Source of the DNA: Uloborus plumipes
Taxonomy: Eukaryota > Arthropoda > Arachnida > Araneae > Uloboridae
Length of the DNA: 64,000 nucleotides
Assembly (NCBI GenBank): GCA_038373865.1
Contig: JAXGGA010005544.1
Location: 1-64,000, forward strand
Direction: 5' to 3'
Under the pieces are notes generated by a model. That model was not told where the DNA came from, made no database searches, and saw only the letters and a program-made list of their open reading frames with translations. Positions 25,833 to 39,618 of the stretch are shown here, piece after piece. Numbering within the stretch: the stretch's first letter is position 1; each line of letters starts with the position of its first letter. Both the position numbers and the translations under genes were made by a program.

Positions 25833-28800
25833 TAGTCCAGGCTAGAAGACCATATAGGGTGAGTTCTGGTAAGTGCGTCCACGGGGTAAGTGCGTCCACT
25901 GGGAATTATATGAACACTGTTCTGAAATGGCTTCTGCAACACATCGACTATGTTAGATAACTGTCTAATGATAATTTCAATAGGTAGAATTCAGGCCTGG
26001 ATTCAATAGACGAAACACAATCATAGACAACTTAAATGTCTTCAAAAAAACTCTAAAGTAAAGATTGAGAAGGTTTTGTTTCAGTTTCTCTTGTAGTCAT
26101 ACCAAGCAATTGAAGTCAAGAAATGCAAGTTGTTTCTTTTGAGTAATAGCTACTAATAACATACATGGGGTATTTTGATCAAATACTCTAAGTAAAATTT
26201 GTTTATATGACGGTACGCACTTTCCCTTTCTTTAAAGTAAGGTGGGGGTAAGTGCGTACCATTTTGATGGGGCAAGTGCGTACCACTATCATGAGGCATA
26301 TGCGTACTATTATTAGGAGCAAGTGCGTACCATTATGATGCGGCAAGTTTGTACCATTACGCGGAAAATCCGACTCTCGTAATTCACCTTTAATTTTGCT
26401 TATAACTCTCTTATAAGCCGATTATAAATCCGACGTCATTTCCATGAAGTGTTTATATTTACATTGAATGCGGCGTAAGATTTCAATTTTATTCAATATC
26501 TCTGAAATACATTGGCTTTTAAGTATCAGTTAGTACATTTTTCGTTGAAAATAGCGATCATAATCTATACTTAATTTAAACCAGAATCACAAATTAAGCA
26601 ATGAAATTAAGTGAAACACTTAATGAGGAACCAATGGATTCAAAAAACGAAGATGAAATAATGAATAAATTATGTTAAAGAAAATTAAGAACACCTTGTA
26701 AAAAACTATTTCAATGTACAAGAAAAAAAAAGTACAAGTATCATATCATGATCAATTATTTATTTATTTTTTGCTCTTTATTTTGTGTTTTCTCTTACTT
26801 CTGCTGATTCTAATAAGAAAAATATTAAAACCGTATTTATTCAAAAAAAAAAAAAAAAAAAACGAATTGTTCACTCAGGTCACCTAACGATCTACCATAC
26901 AAATAGAATTAAAAAAAATCACAGGGGTACGCACTTAAAACAATGCTATTGGACGCACATATCTCATTTTACATTTAAGAAGGGGTAAGTGCGAACCCTG
27001 GCTTAAACGCCGACTGTTTAATGTATTAAACCAAAATAAACTATGTATACTATAAGTGATTATTACTAAATAAAAACAACTTACATTTGCTCACTTGGTC
27101 TTATTAAAAGGACAAAGGAAGAATCACAGACACAACTCTCTCAAACTTCAAATCACAGTTGTTCGCAAGACACGTGGAATATCACTGATTGCGTTTCATC
27201 CATGCAAGCAAGTGCTGATCTTTAGTATTAGGAATTATCCCAAGGCAACTACCTAACATATTTAATATGTGCCAGAAGTTTTTTCCTGCTCATATTCACA
27301 TAATTTAAGGTGGACGCACTTACCCCGCTAGGTAGGGAAAGTGCGTACCTTGGAATAGGTGTCATAAACTAGGTCACAAAACCTATACTTATGGTTTATT
27401 TGACACATTATATGCTTGAACATCTTAGTAAAGGATCTGGAAAGAAAACTAAAAAAAAAATTGTGAGTGTGCAAGATTTTTCAACGGAGCAGCATCCTTG
27501 AGAACATGAACTTTGAAAAAAAGGGTACGCACTTACCAGAACTCACCCTACCTAAAATTTTTACATATATGACATTTTTTGGTGGTTTCTATATGAATTT
27601 GACCTGCTGATTCCGAATCCGTTGAGTGCCAGACGCTAAACCTTGAGCATTTTTGTCAAAACGGTGAAATCCAATATGGCTGCTATAAAAGGTATGAAGC
27701 AAATTAATGTAAACAAACGTGCATTGAAACATATTTTACACGTAAAAATGGTTGTACTCTTTAGTCAAAATACAATTCTATTGAAAATAAATATTTATGA
27801 AAAGTTTTCGAATAAAAATTTTTACCAAATGGTAAAATTCAAGATGTCAGCCTAAAAAGTTGCAAGGTTTTATTTTCGGTTATTAATCATTTTTTAAACC
27901 GTAATGGACATGAAAATGGAATGTTTTAACAAAGACAAATGTTTAAAATGATATGCAGGGATCATAAAAAATTTGATTTACCATAACAATAACACTAAAA
28001 ATATTTAGAAACATTCCAAATTTAAGTTTCGGGATTTCGGCCGGTTTAAACCAATTTCCTTCAAGAAACAAGTTTCTTTTACGAAAGAGCTTCCTATTTT
28101 GATACAAGTTGCATGAACGCGGACTTCTCGCTGTTGTGAAAGGTATTTTTAACTACCAGTTGGAAGGTATATTCAATGTGTTTGTTTAGTGTTTCGCCTT
28201 CAGCTCAATTACGGATTGTCCAGATTGACTTCACCCAAATAAGGGTATGTGCAATCTTTCTAATTGTAGTTTTGCAAGATTTGCAGAACTAATAAGCAGA
28301 TCAGCTATTTGCGTGCAATTTCTGCTTTAGCACTGGCCATATTTGTTAAACTGCTCCAGGAGCCTTCCTGGTACGCCAGAAAAGTGCCAAACAGAAGAGT
28401 TTTGGAAAGTTCCCAATTTCTTGCCGTAAAGTGGCTGACTTTTATTTGGAAGGTTTCTAAATTCTTTAGAAAGGTTACTGACTTTATCTAAGTAGTGAAT
28501 CATAATCATATCAGCTTCTTCATGAGAAACAAAAGCTTGTTTAATTTCAACACCAATTTAATCGGAAAAGGATCTTGGTAACAGTAACAATTAGACATTG
28601 GCCTGGGGAAGGAACAGTCTGTTCACAACAAATTTAATTACTTGCGTCTGATTCGTTAAGACTTTCAGTACGATGTCTCCTTTAGAAAGTGCTGATTTTT
28701 CATTTTTGAAAATTTTGTTCTGCTGTTTCACAGGATTTTAAATTTACCGCAAAATATTTAATTAATCTACCAGATAAGTCTCAAGACTTTTTTCTCCTTT

Positions 28801-30045
28801 TTAGTTTAGTAAAAAAAAATTGTTTTGTTGATTCGAAAAAGCTTCTAAATTTATCAGAAAACATCTATCGACTATATCTCATTCGCCCTAAGCATTTTTT
28901 CCGCTTTTTCACTGAGAAAAAGTAATTTTTTGCAGTGATGTTTCTCATACAATTCTATTATTACCGGAAAATATTTTTTTAATTTGTCTGAGATGTTTTA
29001 AGCCAACTTCCCTCTTCACAGTTTCACTGTAAAAACAGCCCGAAACGTTCCTGAAAAATAATGAGCAGTTACTTGTTAAAGAATTTTGAATGCTTCCAAA
29101 CAAACTCAGTCAATTTACAGCAATAAATCGGTAACTTTCCAAAAACTCTTAGATAGGTTGATGATAACAGCTCGGCAACTTTCTGGCTTACCAGGATTGC
29201 TCCTGGAGCAGTTTAACAAATTGGCCAGTGCTAAGGATGAAATTGCAAGCAAATAGCTGAGCTGCTTATTAGTTCTGCAAATCTTGCAAAACTACAATAT
29301 AGAAAGATTGCACATACCCTTATTTGGGTGAAGTCAATCTTGACAATCCGCAATCGAGCTGAAGGCGAAACGCTAAACAAACACATTGGATATACCTTCC
29401 AACTGGTAGCTAAAAATACCTTTCACAACAGTGAGAAGTCCGCGTTCATGCAACTTAAATCAATATAGGAAGCTCTTTCGTAAAAAAAACTTGTTTCTTC
29501 AAGGAAACTGGTTTAAACCGGTGAAATCCCGAAAGTTAAATTTGGAATGTTTCTAAATAATTTTAGTGTTACTGTTAGGTTAAATCAAATTTTTTATAAT
29601 CCCTGAATATCATTTTAAACATTTATCTTTGTTAAAACAATTTATTTTCAAGTCCATTACGGTTTAAAAAATGATTGATACCTGAAAATCAAACCTAGCA
29701 ACATTTTAGGCTGACATCTTGAATTTTACCATTTGGTAAAATTTTTTATTCGTATACTTTTCATAAATATTTATTTTCAATAGAATTGTATTTTGACTAA
29801 AGAGTACAATCATTTTTACGTGTAAAATATGTTTCATTGCGCGTTCTTTTCCATTAATTTGCTTCATACCTTTTATAGCAGCCATATTGGATTTCGCCAT
29901 TTTGACAAAAATGCTCAAGGTTTAGCGTCTGGCACTCAACGGATTCGGAATCAGCAGGTCAAATTCATATAGAAACCACCAAAAAATGTCATATATCTAA
30001 AAATTTTAGGTATCATGACATTTCAATGAACACTAGCCTGGACTA
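25833..30045. mobile_element. Foldback element with ~0.9-kb arms
   Basis: The outer tips TAGTCCAGGCTAG (25833) and CTAGCCTGGACTA (30033) are inverted. The main arms run 27549-28450 and 29097-30014, sharing for example GATTCCGAATCCGTTGAGTG, TCCAATATGGCTGC and AACTGCTCCAGGAGC in opposite orientation. The loop is about 650 bp. The left arm is interrupted by the element at 25857-27548. Open frames in the two arms mirror each other and start at TTG, so I do not call them genes. Confidence 0.78.
25857..27548. mobile_element. TA-flanked element with iterated GGTAAGTGCGTACC
   Basis: A 1692-bp element with terminal inverted repeats GGGTGAGTTCTGGTAAGTGC and GCACTTACCAGAACTCACCC, flanked by TA. The motif (GG)TAAGTGCGTACC, in either orientation, occurs at least ten times: near 25872, 25886, 26212, 26248, 26272, 26318, 26924, 26983, 27312, 27338 and 27523. 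No transposase is visible. It sits in the left arm of the foldback; the right arm keeps the empty site (ATGATACCTAAAA). Confidence 0.82.
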
Positions 30046-30179
30046 GTACTAGTAAAGCGATTTTGTTTGTTTGAAAGGTCTTCTCTGAGATATTTTAAAT
30101 ACAAACCATGAAAAGTCTTATTTATAAAAAATAATCGGAGGCCAAAAATAGCGAACTTTTTTTTTCTTGTATGCAAGGA

Positions 30180-30295
30180 GTCGTATTTATTAAGAGCAAG
30201 AATCTGAGAAATTGTCACGCCTAGCATTATGAGGTGAGTCGTATTTATTAAGAGTAAGAATCTGAGAAACTGTCACGCCTAGCATTATGAGGTGA
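30180..30295 (+). repeat. 58-bp tandem duplication across an element junction
   Basis: Two adjacent 58-bp units (30180-30237 and 30238-30295) differ at about two positions. Each holds GTCGTATTTATTAAGAGCAA (or AGTAA) followed by GTCACGCCTAGCATTATGAGG. The unit therefore includes both outside flank and the first bases of the foldback element. Confidence 0.85.
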
Positions 30296-31219
30296 TTCAT
30301 GACCTCTCAGATTTTCTTCCAAAAATTACCAAATGTTTATTATCTTATTGAAAGACCAAATCCAGAATGTTTTGCTCTAAAGTTGAGTTGTTTAGTTTTT
30401 ATGGACCCCTAAAGATGAAGGTGCGGCATCAAAAATTAAGCGGATTTTCTAGACATGGAAGTTGCCGTGAGCCAAAACTCTTACCAGGAACTGTTTAACT
30501 CCAATTTTCTTTTTGTATATGGAATATAAAAGGTTGAAACTTTACAAAATGAATGTTAAATGTGTGATAAGTTGTTGCCGTAAGGTCAGTGAAGGCCCTC
30601 AAAGCAAGGCATTTTTGACGTTTTTTAGCGTTTTTGAGGTCCAAAAACAGCTTGTACATTTCAGTTGGCACGGCAAAAGTAGTGTCGTTTGAAAGACCAG
30701 TGTAAGCACTTTAAAAAAATGTATAAATAACCGAGGAAAGTTCAACGTGCTTTTAGTTGCGTAAGGCCGAAATATGAAAAACGTCATATTTTACCGATAT
30801 TCAAACGGTCATAACTTCCTCTGCCAACAACATATTGAAATATTTTTTTTGCCAATGTCATACTTTATTCTTTGTCTTAACAGAACAGTTGAGTCCTTTG
30901 AGACGAAATGTGAAACATTTTTTTACAAAAAATTTATTTTTTCTTGTACATTCTATATTCTATATACAAAAAGAAAATTGGAGTTAAACAGTTCCTGGTA
31001 AGAGTTTTGGCTCACGGCAACTTCCATGTCTTGAAAATCCGCTTAATTTTTGATGCCGCACCTTCATCTTTAGGGATCCATAAAAACTAAACAACTCAAC
31101 TTTAGAGCAAAACATTCTGGATTTGGTCTTTCATTAAGATAATAAACATTTGGTAATTTTTGGGAGAAAATTTGAGAGGTCATGAATCACAGGCGTGACA
31201 CTCTCTCAGATTCTTGCTC
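30194..31219. mobile_element. Foldback element with TTAA flanks
   Basis: A 1026-bp element with TTAA outside both ends and inverted termini GAGCAAGAATCTGAGA and CTCAGATTCTTGCTC. The arms (to about 30545 and from about 30955) are long, sharing CTTACCAGGAACTG, TTGGAGTTAAACAG, GATGAAGGTGCGGCATC and TCCAGAATGTTTTGC in inverted orientation. The left end is duplicated in tandem. No gene is recognised in the central 400 bp. Confidence 0.72.
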
Positions 31220-31815
31220 TTAAGCCAATTTCAGATTAATACTTCCTTTTATATTTTCTTTGATTTCCTAATTACAATAGAATCAATGGTTTGATTTTTA
31301 TTTAAAATGCACAAATTATGTTTATTTTATGCATTCTTCTAGTGTTTTAAAACAAATTCTATTTAAAATAAAAGATGTTGCGTGGAAAAAATTACACTAT
31401 GTTTAATAACGAATTTCAAGAATAATTTTTTATTTGAATTTATGTGAAATGATGGGGAAAGGTAGGAACGACCGAAATAAAATTTTTAGAAAGACAAAAA
31501 TTCTCAAATTGAGCAAAAAACTCGTAAAAAATAAAACTTGAATTTTACCCAATAATACGAACACAAGCAGACATATCATGCACACATAACAAGAGGGGGA
31601 ACACTGAGTTGAGAAAGAAAAAAAGAAAGAAAGAAAAAAAAAGGTTGCAACATTATCAGCAAGTTTTTCGAATACATAAATCAAAATTTTTGGAGTAAGG
31701 ACATTTTGGGAGGTCACAATGACCTTCCATCAGAGCGACCTCTATGGGGGGGGGGGCGCAATTTTTCAAGTTCGCCACGGGCGCTAGGCCCCCTAGCTAC
31801 GCTACTGCATACGTA

Positions 31816-32283
31816 CACTTATGTAACGATGAAATATCAAAGGTTATACTTACCAGGGGAAATACTACAGCGACTGGCGCAGTACGCTTTGAGGCACTTT
31901 CAACGAGAACCGATTTATTAATATTCGATTTTTTTTTTAAACTCTTAGCTTGCTTTTAACTTTACTTAGTATTACACTGGTTATTCGCATTCAACATCAT
32001 CCTTATGCATTTTTTATGCGAAATTTCAGTCTTTGAAGTTCGCCAGGTGAGGGTGACACTGTTGATATGGCCCGTTGAAAAGTGTTTTTTTTTTAAATAA
32101 TAATAAATATTTTTTCAATGTTTACTGATGAAATATGTTTCTCTGTTAATGTAAGTGTATGATTATGGCGAAAAACATTATGCCAAGTTAGAAAAAATTG
32201 AACGCCGAACACGTTTGTATAAAAACTAGTATTTGGACAGGCCAGGGGAGTATACATTTATGACTATTTTCAGCTATAATTGC
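31816..32283. other. Intron with CCAGGGGA-type motifs
   Basis: No exon is recognised. Motif copies near 31851, 32041 and 32241 match those left of 24539. Confidence 0.4.
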
Positions 32284-32637
32284 CAGGGGTCAATCCAGGA
32301 TATTTGACCAAGGTCCTGTTTTTGGAATTTTGTGAAAAATAGTTCAGAATTTTGTGAAAACTAATTCCTAATTTTGCGAAAAATAGTTACGGCAAAAAAT
32401 ATTCCCAATCGTTCCGTAAACTCGGATTTCCGTGAAGAGTCAGTTTTGAGTGTGGGATTTTTGTGAAAGGTCCATTTTTGAGTGACTGAATTTTGTGAAG
32501 AATTTCTTTTTGAGTCTCTGAATTTTGTGAAAGGTCCTTTTTTGAGTGACTGAATTTTGTGAAGGGTCCTTTTTTGAGTGACTGAATTTTGTGAAGGGCT
32601 CTTTAACGGACCTAATTTCTCTCTAGATTGACCCCTG
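32284..32637. mobile_element. TIR element with 'TTTTGTGAAGGGTCC' units, copy 2
   Basis: A 354-bp relative of 13397-13725, in the same orientation. The ends are CAGGGGTCAATCCAGGA and TCTAGATTGACCCCTG, with flanking 5-mers ATTGC and AATGC (4 of 5 matching). It has one more internal tandem unit than copy 1. Most of the sequence is nearly identical to copy 1, indicating recent movement or a homogeneous family. Confidence 0.72.
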
Positions 32638-33171
32638 AATGCTAAAATAAAATAATTGTAGTGAATTAATTAGGTGGTCCATATAAAAGGTAATAGTCTG
32701 TAATGCTTAAACATACAAAAACATTAATAAAATCAGTTTTACATGAAGTTTTTCCATTGGCCGTCTGAATTCAAATACCGTAGAATCACCCATACACGAG
32801 TTCACTGAAAATGCCATATCGCCCTTTTTTTTGCATAAAAATATCGGTCCAATTAAGATATTTCTTTAAATTTTGTTGAGAAAAAACAACACGAGAATAA
32901 TTTTTTTCTCCATATGTATGAGTTTAAGTGTTATGTTCATTTGCACGTGATGAAAAAAAATCGAAGAAAATTGAATTTTTTAATTTTTGAAAGTCATTAA
33001 TTGTATAAAATGTATGAATAATTAATTTTTCGCTTTTAATTTCAACTTTCAGTTGAACAAATGGTATCAAAACTTGCAATGTATACTCTTGTAATCATTT
33101 TCCAGTTAAAAAACGAGAAAGATGGGTGTGGATTTGAGCATTGTATAGTATACTATATTACAAGTGTAGTT

Positions 33172-34039
33172 CCCCAAAGCAGAACTCTTTGTGATGTTCT
33201 GCAGCGTAAAATCATTTGATCAAAATTGTTCTGCAAGTACTTCAAGCACTACGCGTGCGTAGAAACGTGACCTTTTTTTAAAAACTGATCCCAAAATCAA
33301 AACTGATTCATACAGGTCTATGAAAGGAATATTTGTTTATTTGTTCAGTACACAGTCTTACTGCAGAAAAAAGCATGAAAATAAAATTTCAGGCATACAT
33401 TCTTGACAGAAAAATGAAAAACCCAGTACTATGCCTACATTCTTGGCAGCTGAAAATGCTGCCTCTGTTCCTCCAAACATCAAGGAGCTCTGAGTGCTCT
33501 GACACTGCATTAGAAGTAATGTTATGTTTTCACTCAGAATAACAGTACATGGCCAATAGTACAACCAAATGATGGCTACAAAGATGTTGAATGGAATTTT
33601 TTTTCCTTATATAGCGAATCATTAAGGGATTTGTCTTTTAGGGACGTCGCTTAACACAGGTGTAGCCACAGATAATTTTTTGCATCCTTCTGATTTCTGC
33701 AGATTTTCCCCAGATATCTTTTAACTAAACATGTTATTTTGAGCAAATTCGAGATTTTGTCCCAGTCGTAGTAAATCTATAATTCCTGCAAGTGTCGTAA
33801 AAAATAAACTTTTGATTTTCTGTCTAGTAAGCTTAATTTGCTGGAAAATTTGGAGAAATCTGCAGAAATTGTGCTGAGTTTCTGCACTATATCTTTAGTT
33901 ACCAAAAACTAATTGCAGAAAATCTGCCTTTCTGAAGAAAAATTTTCGGAATTCCCTCGCATTTGAACAGAATTGTTCTGCAGTCAAGTAAGCTGTTCTA
34001 CGACGTGCGTTCCAAATTTAGCAGTATTCTGCTTTGGGG
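33172..34039. mobile_element. hAT-like element with iterated TTCTGCAG
   Basis: An 868-bp element with an exact 8-bp target-site duplication GTGTAGTT (33164-33171 and 34040-34047). The ends are CCCCAAAGCAGAA and TTCTGCTTTGGGG. The subterminal TTCTGCAG motif or its variants recur near 33196, 33230, 33360, 33695, 33865, 33915 and 33978. No transposase is visible. Confidence 0.82.
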
Positions 34040-34100
34040 GTGTAGTTGATAGTATGAGTTTCATAAACTGCTCTGAAAACATAATTCTTGCTTCGCTATA

Positions 34101-34348
34101 CTGCCGTGCTAAGCACAAAAGTCGTATCTGCACTTTTTAACAAAAATTGAGTTATCGCCACCTGGTGGCTCTTTGTAACGTATTTTACCAAATACAAAAT
34201 TATATGGTCATTTGAGAACGAGAAATATTTTTAAAAAAATTCTGAAAAAGTTTCAGCTGAATAAAATGCATGGTGGCGCAAAACTTTAAAGAGTTTTATA
34301 TCAGTTTGAGTTCGACTGCAGATACCACTTTTGCGCTTAGCACGGCAG
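34101..34348. mobile_element. TA-flanked MITE
   Basis: A 248-bp element with terminal inverted repeats CTGCCGTGCTAAGCACAAAA and TTTTGCGCTTAGCACGGCAG, continuing into GTATCTGCA/TGCAGATAC. TATA lies on both sides, consistent with a TA target. It is non-coding and lies about 100 bp before a liprin-beta exon. Confidence 0.82.
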
Positions 34349-34456
34349 TATAGTGCTTCACTTTTGATCTTGTGAAATACTTTTCTCTTCTATGAAATGT
34401 AGCTTGCCTTTACTAGATGTGAAATCTATGCCTATATAAATGCATTTTTATTTTAG

Positions 34457-34537
34457 ATACCTGTCCATTCTGATGATATTAGCAACATGCAGAAAGTTCA
34501 AACTTTAGAAAGCGAGAAGAAAAATTTAATTTTACAG
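34457..34537 (+). CDS. liprin-beta: Liprin-beta exon, start of coiled coil
   Basis: 81 bp, 27 codons, phase 0 at both ends, with acceptor TTTTAG and donor CAG|GTAATG. It encodes IPVHSDDISNM then VQTLESEKKNLILQ. The second part corresponds to the 'LARLENDKESLVLQ' stretch of vertebrate liprin-beta (from memory), where the N-terminal coiled coil begins. The vertebrate N-terminal exons before this point are not recognised in the window, so the conserved upstream part may lie further left or be replaced by exons A or B. Confidence 0.8.
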
Positions 34538-34628
34538 GTAATGTGTCAGGATAACTTTGTTCAGTTTTTCAACCTTATAAAACTATTTTCAATTCGAATG
34601 TTTCAATTTCGTTCTGTTGTGAAAATAG

Positions 34629-34742
34629 GCCAGTGTCTTAGCTGATCAAGTTGAAGCTCAAGCTGATAAGATTAACGAGCTTGAAAGGATCGTGCAGCTC
34701 AAGAAAGAAGAATTAATTCGGATAGAACAGAATTTACATCAG
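34629..34742 (+). CDS. liprin-beta: Liprin-beta exon, coiled coil
   Basis: 114 bp, 38 codons, phase 0 at both ends, with acceptor AAATAG and donor CAG|GTATTT, after an intron of only 91 bp. It encodes ASVLADQVEAQADKINELE, almost identical in pattern to the vertebrate liprin-beta segment 'VSVLTDQVEAQGEKIRDLE' (from memory). Heptad-type spacing continues to the end of the exon. Liprin-beta is a cytoplasmic scaffold that pairs with liprin-alpha at cell-edge and synaptic sites; the coiled coil mediates self-association. Confidence 0.9.
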
Positions 34743-38141
<3,399 letters not shown>

Positions 38142-39356
38142 CACTGAAGTGACAAAAGTCATGGGATACCTCTTAATATCGTGTCGGCCCTCCTTTTGCC
38201 CGGCGAAGTGCAACAACTCGACGTGGCATGGACTCAACAAGTCGTTGGAAGTCTTCTGCAGGAATATTGAGCCATGCTGTCTCGATAGGCGTCCATAATT
38301 GTGAAAGCGTTGATGGGGCAGGATTTTGGGCACGAACAGACCTCTCGATGGTGTCCCATAAATGCTCAATGGGATTCATGTCGGGCGATCTAGGTGGCCA
38401 AATCATTCGTTGGAATTGTCCAGAATTTTCTTCAAACCAATTGCGAACAGTTGTGGCCCGGTGACATGGCGCATTGTCATCCATAAAAATCCCATCGTTG
38501 TTTGGGTACATGAAGTCCATGAATGGCTGCAAGTGATCTCCAAGTAGCTGCACATAAGCATTTCCAGTCAATGTTCGGTCCAGTCGCACTAGAGGACCAA
38601 GTCCATGCCATGAAAAAACAGCCCACACCATTACGGAGCCACCACCAGCTTGAACAGTGCCTTGCTGACAGTTTGGGTCCATGGCTTCGTGGGGTCTGCG
38701 CCACACTCGAACCCTACCATCGGCTCTTACCAGCTGAAATCGTGACTCATCGGACCAGGCCACGGTTTTCCATTCATCTAGGGACCAACCGATATGCTCA
38801 CGTGCCCACGAGAGTCGCTGCAAGCGATGTCGTTCTGTCAGTAAAGGCACTCGAGTCGGTCTTCTGCTGGAATAGCCCAAGAAATCCAAATTTCTCCGCA
38901 CAGTTCTAGCAGACACGTCCATTGTACGTCCCACATTGATTTCTACGGTGATTTGACGCAGTGTTGCTTGTCTGTTAGACTTTACGACTCTTTGCAGACG
39001 TCGCCGGTCTCGATCTTTAAGTGCAGGCGGTCGACCACTGCGCTGTCCATGGTGGGATGTTATGCCTGAAATTTCATACTCTCGGCACACTCTTGACACA
39101 GTGGATCTGGGAATGTTGAATTTTCTAACGATTTCAGAAATGGCATGACCCATGCGTCTAGCTCCAACTAACATTCCGCGTTCAAAGTCTGTTAATTCAC
39201 GTCGTGCGGTCATCATCACGTTAAAACCTCTTCACATGAATAACTTGAACAGAAATGAAAGCTCTGTAAAAGCACTGCGCATTTATACCTGTTCTATGCG
39301 ATGCTACTGCCATCTGAAAATTTGCATATTGCTATCCCATGACTTTTGTCACTTCA

Positions 39357-39359
<3 letters not shown>
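38142..39359 (-). mobile_element. Intact Tc1/mariner (DD36E) element, copy 2
   Basis: 1218 bp, identical in length to copy 1 and in reverse orientation, with the same termini (CACTGAAGTGACAAAAGTCA inverted at both ends) and TA outside each end. It is embedded in a TA microsatellite. High identity to copy 1 throughout indicates recent activity. Confidence 0.95.
38173..39216 (-). CDS. Tc1/mariner transposase, DD36E type, intact (copy 2)
   Basis: A 347-residue transposase with no stops or frameshifts, started at the first ATG (39216). It differs from copy 1 at four residues only: R31K, N79K, S310P and V320A. None touches the catalytic D156, D247 or E284, the helix-turn-helix core or the GRPP linker. 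With copy 1 it gives two independently intact reading frames in 64 kb, which argues for a young, possibly active family. Confidence 0.93.
   Translation of the reverse strand: MMTARRELTDFERGMLVGARRMGHAISEIVRKFNIPRSTVSRVCREYEISGITSHHGQRSGRPPALKDRDRRRLQRVVKSNRQATLRQITVEINVGRTMDVSARTVRRNLDFLGYSSRRPTRVPLLTERHRLQRLSWAREHIGWSLDEWKTVAWSDESRFQLVRADGRVRVWRRPHEAMDPNCQQGTVQAGGGSVMVWAVFSWHGLGPLVRLDRTLTGNAYVQLLGDHLQPFMDFMYPNNDGIFMDDNAPCHRATTVRNWFEENSGQFQRMIWPPRSPDMNPIEHLWDTIERSVRAQNPAPSTLSQLWTPIETAWLNIPAEDFQRLVESMPRRVVALRRAKGGPTRY

Positions 39360-39427
<68 letters not shown>
39360..39427. repeat. (TA)n microsatellite, right of Tc1 copy 2
   Basis: About 68 bp of AT dinucleotide, the continuation of the tract at 38032-38141. 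Confidence 0.95.
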
Positions 39428-39433
<6 letters not shown>

Positions 39434-39618
39434 CAACTCGTTTCGGGAGGTGCCGAAGCCAAATATTATGAAAACTTTTCAAATGTGTTTGATATCTCCA
39501 CAGTGAGTACTTCTAAAAATTTTATTTCCGTCATGGACACGGGCCCTATCAGCTCCCCTCTTAAATTCTTCCTTTTAAAATCTACATTTAATGTTCTTTC
39601 TTGCCAAAAAACACGCAC

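Larger units (their letters stand above)
24539..31807. mobile_element. Large composite hAT-like insertion
   Basis: A 7269-bp segment bounded by an exact 8-bp target-site duplication CATACGTA (24531-24538 and 31808-31815). The terminal inverted repeats are CAGTAGCGTAGCTAG and CTAGCTACGCTACTG. GCCACGGGCGC blocks and G-rich tracts lie just inside both ends, as in other short hAT elements with GCGTAGC ends. No hAT transposase is visible. Most of the length comes from later insertions: a TA-flanked element (25857), a foldback (25833-30045) and a TTAA-flanked foldback (30194-31219). Confidence 0.82.

Noticed and set aside
27643..29918. A 70-codon frame present in both arms of the foldback (27643-27855 plus, 29706-29918 minus)
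   Set aside because: Its conservation follows from the arms being inverted copies. It starts at TTG rather than ATG, and no known protein similarity is apparent.
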